In this document: positions 10,663 through 22,522 of the stretch, piece by piece | Layout of the letters: every line of letters starts with the position of its first letter | Numbering within the stretch: the stretch's first letter is position 1 | Assembly (NCBI RefSeq): GCF_000471905.2 | Contig: NW_006495778.1 | Location: 1,099,704 to 1,163,703, forward strand | Source: Amborella trichopoda | Lineage: Eukaryota > Streptophyta > Magnoliopsida > Amborellales > Amborellaceae | DNA length: 64,000 nt | Reading direction: 5' to 3' | Program-made: the position numbers and the translations under genes | Notes under the pieces: generated by a model | Database searches by the model: none | The model's input: the letters and a program-made list of their open reading frames with translations, nothing else | What the model was told of the DNA's origin: nothing

Positions 10663-11720
10663 CATTCTCAGAGATTTTTTTATCAACCTTAAATGCAGAG
10701 ACCCATGATCTTGACATTTCTACCTCTGATAAAGGTCCATAGTGATTCCTGCACCTTCCTCTATTCGAGTGATGGAAAGGTCAACCTCAAACTTGGTGAA
10801 CACGTCAGGTTGGAGAGGCTTGTCTTGAATGTTAGCGGGGAATTGAGCTTCAGTGATGATTATGTGAAGAGTGTCTTTGTACAAACCATATGGTATTTGT
10901 GCGGATGCCTGGAGTGTTTGTTCCAAGCCAGCTGGTTCTTCACAAACTTGTATTATGTGGCAAACCTCTAGAGAATAGAAGCTATGTTCTCTTGATTCTC
11001 TCAATCTCTGCTCGAAGTCAGGCTCAAGGGGCCACTGGGGCTTCTTTGGGTTTGACTTCTTGTGCTTCTTTGATGAAGGTGGCTCTTTGGCTTTAACTGC
11101 CAGAGCATCAGCAACTGCTAAGAATCATGCTGCCTGGGTCAGGGTCTTTCTCAATCGCTTCTGATGCATCCTGCAAATATTGATTTCTTCGAATTCCCGG
11201 TCGAGAGCCTTGAAGTCTGGGCACATCAAGGTTGTATTCGCAGAAGACATAAGGGCATGACAAGCAGGAAAAGAAGGTGGATAAGGGTTGGAAAGTGGGG
11301 GACTTTTAAGGTCATTCCCCTCATCAAACTGATCTAGGTAGCTTTTTACGTCATCACCAAGATTGGATAGTTGCAGGGGATCTTTTAAGTCTTTCCCTTG
11401 CTTAGACCGTTGGGAAATGCTTTTAACGTCGTCACCCTCATCGGACGTTTGCTGAGTGGAAGATAAGATGGGGCCATCTTCTTGATAGGACGAAGAAGGA
11501 AAAAGGATCATGCCGGGGATGAAGTCCAGCAAAGTTGGCAACAGAGGAAGGGGCCTGAGAAATTGCTGCTCAACTATGGGTTGAGCGGTCTTATTTCTTC
11601 GACGAGCAGCCCTTGGTGCCCGTCTCTTTCTAGTTTTCTGACATAATGTGTGATTCGTCTCTCTGGGATGATGAACAGCCTTAGCTTGACCAACTGCTTC
11701 TCGCTTCAAAGACTTGAGTA
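10663..11720 (-). pseudogene. E1 region between gag and RT (protease/linker), unrecognised in detail
   Basis: Two open stretches on the minus strand (10720-11004 and 11125-11709) with no motif I can name with confidence. No clear DTG/DSG protease signature was seen, though it may fall in the assembly gap. The position between gag and RT is where a protease and a variable linker are expected. The lower stretch is rich in charged and SPL repeats (DDVKS motifs recur), suggesting a disordered linker. Confidence 0.4.
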
Positions 11721-11799
11721 TGCTTCAGTCATGGTAAATCATCCATGGCTGGGAAGTTGATGGTTCCGCAGGGGCTGAGTCATTGATGGGAAGGTCCTT

Positions 11800-13220
11800 C
11801 CTTGTGAGATCTTCTTGTCCCTATGAGGGAATGATTTGAGGATCACTTACGGGAAGATTGTAGAATTCTTGATACTCCCGCATGTTCTTTGCGAATATGT
11901 CAAGGAAAGCTGTGCATTCTGACAAGTAATGGCCTCTTATATGATGGTATGGACACCAACGATCTTCAGTCCCCTTAACAAGGTGAAGGGGTTGCCTTGC
12001 CTGCTTTGGTGTCATTATGCCTTCCTGAAGCATTATAATGAAGCAGGTGTAGAGAATTCCAGACACTTCATCCTCCTCCTGGATGGTTACAACATGGGAG
12101 GCCTCAGCTGCAACGAATGCCTTCTTTAAGTCTTTGAGCTTTATCTGACCCTTCAGAATCAGGGCCTCAATGATGTCCTTCAGCATGTCACAATCATCAG
12201 TAGAATGATTAATCCTCCGATGGTAAGCACAATAATTCTCCTGATCGTCGAGGCCAGATTGCTAGGGGAAATTGATTTTTAAACGCTGGATCATATTCTA
12301 CTCCAATAATAACTGGAACAACGCAGGGACCCATTCCTTCTCGAAGGGATAGACCTTGTTCCTATGCCTGTAGAGATAATCCTTCTTATCAAAGTTGGCT
12401 GGTGGAGGTACCCTATTGTACTACGAATGTTGCTTGCCAGCCTGGGGTGTTACTATTGCTGCGGATACCCCTTTAGAGAGGTCTAAGGTTTCTGGGGAAG
12501 CCTTCTTTGAATCTGTGACCATGACAACTGCACTGATCACACCTTTCTGTTGGCTTCCCCGTGTGTTATTCTTAGAGCTACCATTGCCCCGGTTATTTGC
12601 TGAACTTGTAGATGGCTGTTGTGTCGCACCATGATGGTGTGACAAACTTTCTATGCGAACTGATTTGGAGATCAAATCTGACATGGAGGTCGGATTGGAG
12701 GCCTAGACATGTAGAGCAATCTTAGGTCGCATATTCCGCATGCAAGTTTGGACTGCTTCCTTCTCAGGCATAGGATTAGGATGGCGGGAAGCCAAGTTTC
12801 TCTATCTTGATATGAACTGATCTACCGGCTCATCGGGGTCTTGAGTGAGGGTGAGAAGCTCGATGGTTTGAACACCTCTTTCGACCTCATAGAAGCGTTG
12901 ATAGAACAGTTTCTCCATCTCCTCCCATGTATGCACCGAGTTTGAAGGAAGTCGGGCATACCATTGAAATGCCGGGCCATCAAGGGTTTCGACGAAATAG
13001 CAAAGAAGAAGTCTCCCTTCACCTGTCGCTTCCCTACATTCTGCCTGGAAGTGGGCGATATGCTGGTTTGGGGAGGTGGCTCCACTGAATAGAGGAAACT
13101 ACCCTTTCTTATAGTCTGAGGGAACTGGACTTGATCAATATAGGAAGGGTATGGTCTTTGATAAGGCATCGCCCCCTGTATACCTAGAATTTGCCTATTC
13201 TTTAGGCTATGGGTGACCAT
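11800..13220 (-). pseudogene. E1 gag region
   Basis: Minus-strand blocks at 12822-13220 (YPSYIDQVQFP entry block, GDFFFA, HGRRWRNC relic of the capsid core) and 11821-12186 (WCPYHHIRGHYLSECTAF, the YH---GH----C type metal-binding block typical of Tat gag). Gag forms the particle core. Broken in several places; treated as a fossil. It sits 5' of the RT, as expected. Confidence 0.75.
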
Positions 13221-15062
13221 AGTGTCAACATCAGATTGAGTGACCGGATGAGGGACAGAATTGTCCTGCGAGGTAGATGGAGGAGGCTTCCATGGAGGTA
13301 TACCATCAGAGTGATGGGAATTGACCTCATGGCTAGCCGATTGGCGTGCAATGTCAATATGGTCTATCTCTCCATCATCACGAGCACCATATCCTCAAAC
13401 TTGCTCATGCAATCCTTCAGCGCATCACTGGGCTCGCTTACAACCATTACACTAACCGTTTCTCTAAGGAGGTCAATGTTAGTGGCAGCTGAAGGCTTGC
13501 GAGTTTGATAGGCCGTACATGGTAGCTCAGTTAGTAAGCGGTCAACATGCCCTGACTAAACTCAACTTTTGTATGCAGATCACGTTTGGACCGATTCTCA
13601 ACGGTCTTGGGGCCGTGGCTGGGGAGCCAGTTCACGACGATCTTGGGACCGTGGTTTTTGAGTGGCTAGGTCTTCTTCTGCGACAGTAACCACAGCACAT
13701 GGCTCATAGAGCTCTTCTTCAAGCTTCATCGTCTAAAGGGGATAGAAGGGGTTTAAGTGAAGAGGGTTATCGAAATCGATTGTTTTGACTTCCTTGGACA
13801 CCTCCCTAGTCAAAATTTACAGACCTCTATCGCGTTTAGCCTTGAGGTTTTGATGGACCTCTTGCTAAAACTGCGATCTAGGTCGCGGTTGGTCAACTCT
13901 GCTTACACAGGAGAGAAGTGTCTCCATCAGGTGTGGCAAAGGATGGGTCATCTTGGGTCGGAGAGGATGAAGGACTCGATCTTCTGTGAGGTCCATGCCT
14001 TGAGCTCTCTTATGAGCCCCAGAGACATGACCAAAGTGTTGGGGCTGGTTCACGATGGTACTCTTGGCGAAAACCTTCGAGTGTCAAGGCTGAAGGTGTT
14101 TGCTCGATGAAGGAGCGAGCGAGAGCAGGGTTGACTCATGAGGAGGCCTGAGTCGAAGACAAGGGAAGGCCTGAGATGGCGACACGTGTGGCCCCTTGAA
14201 TAAGGTTCTTAAGGGACCTAGGGGTCCACCCGTGCTCGTGTAGGTGAGCTGGCCTTAAGAGGTCGAGAACTACAAGCAGGTATATGTAGGAGAACAGGTG
14301 CAGACCTGCCCCTTACAGGGTGCGCTTGTGTGTGCATAGGAGAAGGACGAGGAGGTCGTCTCCTATGTACTCAGGTTGGTGCAGTAATGGTGCTGCCCCG
14401 AGTAGTGAGATGCACATGAGTGACATGTGGAGGATCTGGCCTTGGAAGGTTCGATCTTGGACACGGACTTGAGATAACAAAAAGGTTGCCCCGAAGTGTG
14501 AGTTTTGTGGTGTGTGTAAGGGGTGGAGACTGTGGGGTTTCCACCTCTCTGTGTTGAGCCTCTAGGGATAGAGACCTCTAATGTAGGAATGTGGGGGATA
14601 GCCTTATGGCGACCCACAGAAGCAATGGCAACTCGCTTGCCTTTTGCAGAAAGGGACTGGGCTACCTTCCAGCGTACCTCAGAAACATGACCGGTAAGTG
14701 ACTCGCCAGTGGCTGGGTGCATGCTGTGTGGGGCAACATAAGTGCTACTCATGCAAGGCGCCTTGGTGGAATTTCCACTAGAGCGAAGAGGTGGGGAGTG
14801 AGGGACCTTCAAGTCCCTCCTCATACTGGTCCAGGTTAAGACCTGGGAGCTATGCAAGGGATCTTTGCTCAAGAGGATGGTCGAGAATGAAGTTGAAGGA
14901 CCTTGTTCCCTAAGGACACTCTCGAATAATGGAATAAGAAAATCCCCGATCCCGATGAATGGGTCATAGAACCCAGCAGCTATAAGTTAATGTGAAAAGA
15001 TGATGAAAGCAGATAAAGAAGAAACTAGCCTAATAAGAAGGATCCGACTAAGGGATAGTAAG
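13221..15062 (-). other. E1 leader between primer site and gag, with one 169-codon frame
   Basis: Minus-strand sequence from the primer site towards gag. It contains an uninterrupted frame at 14363-14872 (basic, Ser/Thr/His rich, no recognised domain). Ogre-type Tat elements are known to carry an extra ORF upstream of gag, so this could be a relic of one, but nothing in the sequence proves it. The rest (13221-14360) shows no domain. Confidence 0.4.
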
Positions 15063-15080
15063 TCCCTAGTGGAGTCGCCA
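15063..15080 (-). other. E1 primer-binding site, tRNA-Arg type
   Basis: Minus strand reads TGGCGACTCCACTAGGGA, three bases after the LTR end CACCTAACCA. This resembles the tRNA-Arg-complementary primer site known from Ogre/Tat elements (usually TGGCGACTC--CTGGGGA). It fixes the element's orientation and the inner end of the 5' LTR. Confidence 0.75.
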
Positions 15081-15083
15081 AGC

Positions 15084-17277
15084 TGGTTAGGTGCCTCGAT
15101 CTCACCCTCCAGATCCCCTGGGGATCGGGCGGCTCACACCTCAGGTTTCGGGGAAGACTCAGAACATTTGTGAGATCGCTCGTTCAAAAATGAGCGTAGG
15201 TATTACCAACTAGTGAGAGAAGAATTTTAAAAGGTGGGTTAGGGACTTACTCAGGCTAACTCGCGTGGGCACCCTCTTAAATCATGAAGAAAGCCCCCCA
15301 ATAATGAAACTGGTTCGAAATAACCTCCCTTAGCGCGTATTCTTCGTATTTTCTACTTTATGCAATCACACACATATATGGCAAAGGTTATGGGACAAAT
15401 GGGTCAAACCTCACCCTTTTCCTCTCGGATGAGGGTACACATGCATGTGCATTCAAGAAGAAGAAAAAAAGACAGGGGGAGAGAAGAATTCAACCAAGCA
15501 AGAAGGTCAGGGCAGTGACTAGACTGATGGATAATTAACATAGCGTGGTGGCGAAACGGGCTCGGTAACTGAGACCAACTCACGGGATTGCTACTAGATG
15601 TTATTGCCGATATCGCCTAGCTAGGCACAATGGTCGGTTTGTCATGGCAGTAAAGTGAGCCAAGCGAACCTAGAGCGACAACATTACTGCTAGATGACAG
15701 AACTGCCATGTGCTGCTAACCTCAATCCCCCTTGGTCGAAGGAGAGAGCAGCAGAGGAATGGTTAAAGAGAGGAAGGGGATAGAGAGAAGGAGAGAGAGA
15801 TGCAGTCGACGCTAGACATAGTCGACTGTTTCATGAGATAGGAGAGAGACAAAGCAGTCGGCACTAAGCTTCACTAACTGTGTCAGATGAGAAGAGAGGA
15901 AGGAGCCTTCTGGTGCTTAGTCTCGCCAACTAACAGAAGAAGACATGAAAAACCAGTTGGCTCTAGGCCTTGCCGACTGATAGTAGAAAAGAGAGAAGAC
16001 CAACTGGTGCTAAGCCGTGCCTATTGGTAGAGAGAGAAAAGATAACCGACGCTAGGCCTCGTTGACTGGTAGAATAAGAGAGAGGAGACCAACCAGCGTT
16101 AGGTCTCGTCGACTGGTAGAAGAAGAGAGAGGAGACCAACCAACGCTAAGTCTCGCCGACTAGTAGTGGAAGAGAGGAGAACAATCGGTACTAGGTCTCA
16201 CCGACTCACAGAAGAAGAGAGAGGAGACCAACTGGCGCTAGGTCTCACTAACTAGTAGAAGAAGAGAGAGGAGACCAACCGACGCTAGGTCTCGCCAACT
16301 GACAGAAGAAGAGAGAGGAGACCAACCGGCGTTAGGTCTCGCCGACTGATAGACGAAGAGAGAGGAGACCAACTGACGTTAGGTCTCATTAGTTGACAAA
16401 GAGAGAAGAGAGAGAAAGAGAGAGAGAGAAAGAAAAGAGAGAGAAAGAGAGAGGGGAGGAGAGAGAAATTTTCCTGCCTGAAGGGTACTGGCCCTTTTCT
16501 TCTCTCTCCTCTTTCTTTCTCTAAGACATACTCACAAGCTCAAGCAAGGAATCAAAATTTTTATTGAATCTTCAAAGAATCCACTCAAGATCGAGTGGTG
16601 GTGGGGGGTTTGTGTGATGTCCTTTGGTTCATCGAGCGAGACTTGTCGCTGCTGAATTTTCTGTAATTTCTTCACGGATCGCCCACTTTTCTCTAGCTTT
16701 GCTCCCTACTCGGATATTGTCTCGATGCCACATATCGAGTTGTTCGTCTTGATGAGATGAATATGCTCAACAAACTTGGGATTGATCCGACTGGGAACGA
16801 GTGAGTTATGGGCCCTGAAAGTGACTGCCCGTGATTGTAAAAACAGCCACCTTTAATTGTGTTTTGATGCAGTGAGGCCATACGGGAATAGTATGAGACC
16901 TCTCTTGTTTCAATGTTTTGCTCATATCTTTTTTCTAGAGTGTCTGATCAAGCCGAAACTTGGCCCATAGGGGTTTGACTGTGTCGAATCCAATAGCAGT
17001 GGTCCCACAGAAATTTGAGATACCGAAATGTAGCTCCAGTTGTAAGGTGCATTTCAGGGTGCAAGAGGCCAATTTTTCGAAAACGTTTTCCTTATGTTCA
17101 CTGTCTTAGACATGTCTGATCATGACGAAACTTGGCTGGTGGTCTTTTGAAGTTTTAATGACGATCTTGAGCAAGTCTGTGACCATTTTAAGAATGTCGA
17201 GAATTTTCCATTTTTTTGTAGGCTTTATTGACCTGCTTCCTATCAGGAACCAAGGTGATGAAAAATACGTTCAAACA
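15084..17277 (-). repeat. E1 5' LTR
   Basis: Begins (plus strand) TGGTTAGGTGCCTCGATC next to the primer site and ends TTCAAACA at 17277, giving TG...CA ends. The same outer sequence appears inverted at the end of E2 (26640-26692) and near 53640-53657. It contains a 45-47-bp array (15790-16400) and a GA/CT microsatellite (16390-16520). Bases 17278-17282 (ACCAC) should be the target duplication; its partner lies left of the window. Confidence 0.8.
15790..16400. repeat. 45-47-bp LTR minisatellite, about 12 copies
   Basis: Unit AAGAAGAGAGAGGAGACCAA, then CCGGCGCTAGGTCTCGCCGA, then CTGGTAG. Units vary in the GGCGCTA and CCGACTG parts. The same array, reversed, has about 21 copies in the E2 LTR (24985-25960). 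Confidence 0.9.
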
Positions 17278-19439
17278 ACCACTCCAAGAAGTTAGACTCA
17301 ATCCATCAGACGTGTATGTCAAAAATACATACCAAATACCTCATCTAACGTGTATATCGAACATACGATGTAGGATCCATTCGACGTGTATATCAAACAT
17401 ACAAGAGGGGCTGCGCTGGCAAGGAGCTAGCGTATGATGGAAAGCATGCCCTATTCACAGTGGATGCCCTTCCACATAACAACATGGACCTCACTATTGT
17501 CCTGGAGGATTTGGCTTCCAACAGGTACCACAAGCCACGCCTCATCCTTGGCCACTTTTTACCGGCCCCATGAACATGGTCGTACGTAGCTCATCGCCGA
17601 GCGCCGCGAGCCCCGCACGTGACTTACCGCCATACGCGACCATCTTTCATCGCATTGTGATAAGCCACATGTGCTGACGAGCGCCGACTGAAGCCAACGC
17701 CGGTTGTGTTCTCCAAAGGCCAGCACCGGTTGTGCTCCTAGCCCTTAGCGTCGGTTGCCTTTCTTGAGGTTCAGCGCTGATTGTGTCGGCACTCCAAACC
17801 ATCAGCGCTAGTTGCACTTCTATTAGCGCCGGCTGAGTCCGCACTCCAAACCATCAGCACCAGTTGCACTTCTGTTAGCGCTGGCTCTGTTGCTACTGTT
17901 CACCTCCTAAGACTCCTCTTTTTTCAAAACTTAAAGCTTTCGCACCTCCTTAATGGTCACACAATTTCAAAGGACGAAGGCCAAACCGTCAACAATCGTA
18001 CACATTTCCCACGACGGTTCACCTCCTACAATCGTATGGCCCACCCCCTATGACCGTTCGTCTCCCATCGGAACTTTTCCTATACGGCCCAAAACCCACT
18101 GAAGAACTTTCCCCCCTATGTTTTTGGCCTGAGTGTCACTAGAACCTCACCAGAAAACTCCTACAAACTTCCCCTAAGTTCCCATAAACTTCTACAACAC
18201 TACGAGCAGTGCAGGAAAACTTCTGCAATCGCCGGGAAATCCTTAGAAATCCCTACCAGAAAGGAAAAATGCACCCATAATTTCCTCTCTTTCGCGAAAA
18301 CTTCTCAAAGGATTCTCCTCGCCCTGCTACTCTCTCTGCAACTTCGGGAATTCTGGGCAAAGTCCACAAGCTGAAGGTTTTCTCTGCAAGACCCTTGCCG
18401 AGATCCTGCTATTTGCGTAAGAATCTTCCTTGCAAAACTCTTGCTGAACTCTTACTGCTTGCCGAAACTTCAATCAAGCACACCCTCTCCTCAATGTTAA
18501 AGAAAATTGTTGCTTAAGTTTTTACCCTTGGTGAAAAGTAAGAAAAAACGGGATTTTACCCCCTTATATAGACTACGCTGCCCTCAAATGCCCCTCACAA
18601 ACTCAAAATTCAAGTTGCGTCTAAGGGAAGCCAAGCAACAACTAGCCGGGTTGGGCCTCGACCCGAAGCCCGAGGTAACTCTCATCCCCAGTGTCGATTG
18701 ACTTAGTGTCGGGTGTAAATCCAGATACAACCCTAGCGCCGGTTGACTTAATGCCGGGTGTGTTTCCAGAAACGACTCTAGCGCCGGTTAACTCAACGCC
18801 AGTTGACTCCAGATAACATCACGGGTCGTTCACAACACCAGCGGAGTCTTTAACAACCCAGTGTCGGTTATGTTGTGAGAACTCAGCACCAGTTGAATAT
18901 TCGCAATAGACCATTAGCGCTACACATGGCACCGACCGTATTTCAAGCAGTGTATGCCCTATCCCTATCCCTAGTGAAGTTTCACCCAAGCCATGACGTG
19001 TCATTCCCAGTGGAGTTACACACGGGTCGTTGCACCCAAGCCATGATGTGTCATCCCCAGTGGAGTTACACACGAGCCATTGCACCCAAACCGTGACTCC
19101 CCAAATGAAGTCAGGAGTTGTCCCTCATCCCCCAGTAGGAGTCACACCCATACTACAGCCCATTATACCCAGTGGGGTTAGGGTCATTCTTACCTCTTCA
19201 ATTCTCGTTGGGTTTATTTCACACCAAGCTATCTTATCCATAGGGAGTCGAGTTATCCTCATAACCAATTCTCCAAAGAGTACGCTTACCTCCTTTAAAC
19301 CTCTGTTTACTAGCCTTCATCAGCTCACCATTTCCATCTAGGCCTTCAGTTTGTGAATGACCCTAACCATTATCCCCTGGGAGTCGAATCACCATCCACA
19401 GACTTATTCCCATGGCGATCCACTTACATGGCGACCCAG

Positions 19440-21530
19440 CCTCGGTCCGTGCTGCACGATCATAAACTACACACCCTCGGTCCTTGCTGCAAGACCCTAA
19501 ACTGCATTGCCTTGGTCCGGCCAGCATGACCCTAAACTGCACAGCATCGGTCCGTGCTGCACGACCCCAAACCACACAGCCATGCTCCGTGCTGCACGAC
19601 CCTAAACTGCACAAATTCGGTCTGTGTTGCATGACCCTAAATTGCATAGCCTCGGTCCGTGCCCCACGATCCTAAACTGCACAGGCTCGGTCCGTGCTGC
19701 ACGACCCTAAACTGCACAGCCTCGATCCGAGCTGCACGACCCCAAGCTACACAGCCTCGGTCCATGCTGCATGACCCAAAACTGCATAACCTCTATCCGT
19801 GCTGAAAGACCCTAAACTGTACAGCCACGGTCCGTGCTGCACGACCCTAAACTGCATAGCCTCGGTCCGTTCTGTACGACCCTAAACTGCACAGCCTCAG
19901 TCCATGTTGCAGCCAGGGTCTGTGCTGCATGACCCTAAACTGCACAGCCTCGGTCTGTGTTGCACGACCCTAACTTGCACAGCCTCGATCCATGCTGCAC
20001 GACCATAAACTGCACAGCCTTGGTCCGTGCAGCATGACCCTAAACTGCAGGGCCTCGGTCTGTGCTGCATGATCCTATCCATGCTGTATGACCCTAAACT
20101 GCATAGCCTTGGTCTGTGCTGTACGACCCTAAACTGCATAGCCTCGGTTTGTGTTTTACGACCCTAAACTACACAGCCTTGGTCCTCGCTACACAACCCT
20201 AAACTGCACAACCCTAAATGGAACAGCCTCGGTCCGTGTCGCATGACCCTAAACTGCACAGCCTCGGTCCGTGCTGCACGACCCTAAACTTCACAGCCTT
20301 GGTCCATGTTGCACGACCCTAAAATGCACAACCTCGGTCCATGCTACACGTTTCTAAACTGCACAGCCTCTGTCCGAGCTGCACGACCCTAAATTGCATA
20401 GCCTCGGTCCGTGTAGCATGACCCTAAACCATATAGACTCGGTCCGTGCTGCACAACCCTAAAATGCACAGCCTTGGTTCATGCTGCATGACCCTAAAGT
20501 GCACAGCCTCAGTTCATGTTTGACCACCCTTAACTGCACAGCCTCAATCCGTGTTGCATGACCCTAAACCTCACAGCCTCGGTCTGTGCTACACGACCCT
20601 ATACTGCACAGCCTCGGTCCATTCTGCGCGACCCTCAACTGCACAACCTCGATCCGTGCTTCATGACCGTAAACTGCACAGCCTCGGTCCATGCTGCACG
20701 ACCCTAAACTACACAGCCTCGATCCATGATGCATGACTCTAATCTGCATAGCCATGGTTCATGCTCCATGACCCTAAACTGCACTGCCTCGGTCTGCACT
20801 GCACGACCTTAAACTACACCACCTCGGTCCGTGCTGCATGACCATAAACTGCATAGCCTCGGTCCGTGTTGCATGACCGTAAACTGCACAGCCTTGGTCC
20901 ATGTTGCACGACCCTAAACTGCACAGTCTCGTTTCATGCTACATGACCTTAAGCTGCACAGCCTCGGCCCGTACTGCATGACCTTAAACTGCACCCGTCC
21001 CTAAACTGCACAACCTCGGTCTATGTTGCACGATCTTAAATTGCACAACTTCGGTCCATTTTGTACGACTCTAATTGCACAGCCTCAGTCCATGCTGCAC
21101 GACCCTAAACTGCACAGCCTTGGTCTGTCTTGCACAACCCTAAACTACACTGCCTCGGTCTGTGCTACACGACCCTAAACTGCACAGCCTTTATCTGTAC
21201 TGCATGACTCTAAACTTTACAGCCTCGGTCTATGCTACATGACCTTAAACTGCACAGCCTCGGTCCGTGCTACACGACCCTAAAACTGCACAGCCTCGGT
21301 CCGTGCTACACGACCCTAAAACTGCACAGCCTCGGTCCGTGCTGCATGACCTTAATTGATAGCCTCGTCGTGCTGCACGCCTAAACTGTACAACCTTGGT
21401 CCTTGCTGCACGCCTAAACTGCACAGCCTCAGTCAGTGCTGCACTACCCTAAACTGCACAGCCTCGGTCTATGCTGCATGATCCTAAAACTGCACAGCCT
21501 CGGCCCTAAACTGCATGGTCCAAACTATTT
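19440..21530. repeat. 35-bp minisatellite, about 60 copies, CCCTAAA in most units
   Basis: Unit reads CTGCACAGCCTCGGTCCGTG then CTGCACGACCCTAAA, period 35 with point variants (CATGACCCTAAACTGCA). It occupies 2.1 kb and grades into the more degenerate GACCTTAAACTGTA/CATATGACTTTAAAC repeats at 21530-21840, which resemble the E1 version at 4150-4720. Frames across it on both strands are repeat artefacts. Confidence 0.97.
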
Positions 21531-22276
21531 GACCTTAAACTGTAGCAGTGGTCTCTGCTGCAAGGTCTAAACTATATGACCTTAAACTGTAGTGGTGGTC
21601 CGTACTGCATGACCTTAAATTGCACAGCACCATGGTCCAAACTATACGACTTTAAACTATAACAGAGGTCTAGTTGCACGACCTTAAACTGCATGGTCAT
21701 AGTCATATGACTTTAAACTACATAACCACAGTCTAGTTGTGTGACCTTAAACCATAACATACGTCCTAGCCGCATGACATTAAAAGGCTCAGCAACCACG
21801 AACCAGCTGTATGACCTTAAACCATAATGCACGTCCTGTTGGCATGACGATAAGCTGCTTTGCCCAGGTCACAGAGGAATGACCATAAACTCGCCCCCAC
21901 ATACGCGTACATGCCTTTACATGCACTTTCACGCATGCCTTTTCTAACCTACCTGATAGTGTGCGCACACCACCTTCATTACCTCCTTAGTGAGTTCATT
22001 CATTTCATCACCATACCTCATTCCCCAGTGAGCCTCACCCAAGCTCACAAAACGGCGAACCATCCTGCCATCCATACTCGTTGTAAGTTAGTGAGTCACC
22101 ATCGACCACTCACATTTCATAAATCGTCCATCTCTCATAAGTAGCCCCGAGCCATCTCCCCAAGTGAACCAAACCACCTCCATACTCACTCCATGAACTT
22201 CATAACCTGTCATCCATCACAGTCACGGTCCATCTGTATGACCTTAAACTATAGTGCACGTCCAGGCCGCATGATG

Positions 22277-22522
22277 TTAAACTGTTTCGTACAGGTCCCG
22301 GAGGCGTGACCTTAAACACGCCTTCACAATGAAAAAGAGAAAAGAATAATTGGCATATTGTATAGCTGAACAAGGGAATGCTATGAGTAAAAATGACGGA
22401 TGGGCATGGTCACAAAACCATGAGTAAAGAGTTCCGTGAATAAAAAACCCTGGCAAGGTGAAAACCCGAAAGGGAATCGTGAGCAAGAATAAAAAAAAGG
22501 GTGGACATGACCTTCTGGTCAT
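22277..22522 (-). CDS. Small ORF, antisense to E2, counterpart of the E1 antisense ORF
   Basis: Open frame of 81 codons on the strand opposite to E2. It shares CPPF, YSWF-DHAH, SFLLI-FPCS, ACLRS-LRD and a final E-V with the frame at 3504-3749. Hydrophobic and Phe-rich, with no signal or domain I can name. Finding it open in two copies that have otherwise decayed is suggestive, but plain homology is an adequate alternative. Confidence 0.3.
   Translation of the reverse strand: MTRRSCPPFFLFLLTIPFRVFTLPGFFIHGTLYSWFCDHAHPSFLLIAFPCSAIQYANYSFLFFIVKACLRSRLRDLYETV

Larger units (their letters stand above)
1..17277 (-). mobile_element. E1: Tat-lineage Ty3/gypsy LTR retrotransposon, fossil, minus strand
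   Basis: Nearly whole element read on the minus strand; only the outer end of its 3' LTR lies beyond the window. Order on the minus strand: 5' LTR (17277-15084), tRNA-Arg-like primer site, leader, gag, protease/linker region with a scaffold gap, reverse transcriptase, RNase H, integrase (ending about 7335), a 5.6-kb 3' UTR full of tandem repeats, a polypurine tract and the 3' LTR. Domain order RT-RH-INT places it in Ty3/gypsy. The TGGCGACTCC primer site and the long repeat-rich 3' UTR are known features of the Tat/Ogre group. It is broken, with well over ten interruptions in gag-pol. The two LTRs differ at roughly one position in six over an aligned 250 bases judged by eye, which suggests an old insertion. 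The 5' LTR ends abruptly against E2, consistent with insertion of E1 into E2. Confidence 0.85.

Noticed and set aside
10154-10742. Frames of 147-190 codons.
   Set aside because: Mostly N; the assembly gap has been read as unknown residues.
13524-13595. tRNA-like A box (GTAGCTCAGTTAGTAAGC).
   Set aside because: No matching B box (GGTTCGA type) or acceptor stem follows; it lies in the E1 leader.
16693-22150. Assorted 60-110-codon frames.
   Set aside because: They fall in LTR, 3' UTR and the 35-bp array, with no domain; only the frame with a counterpart in both E1 and E2 was kept.
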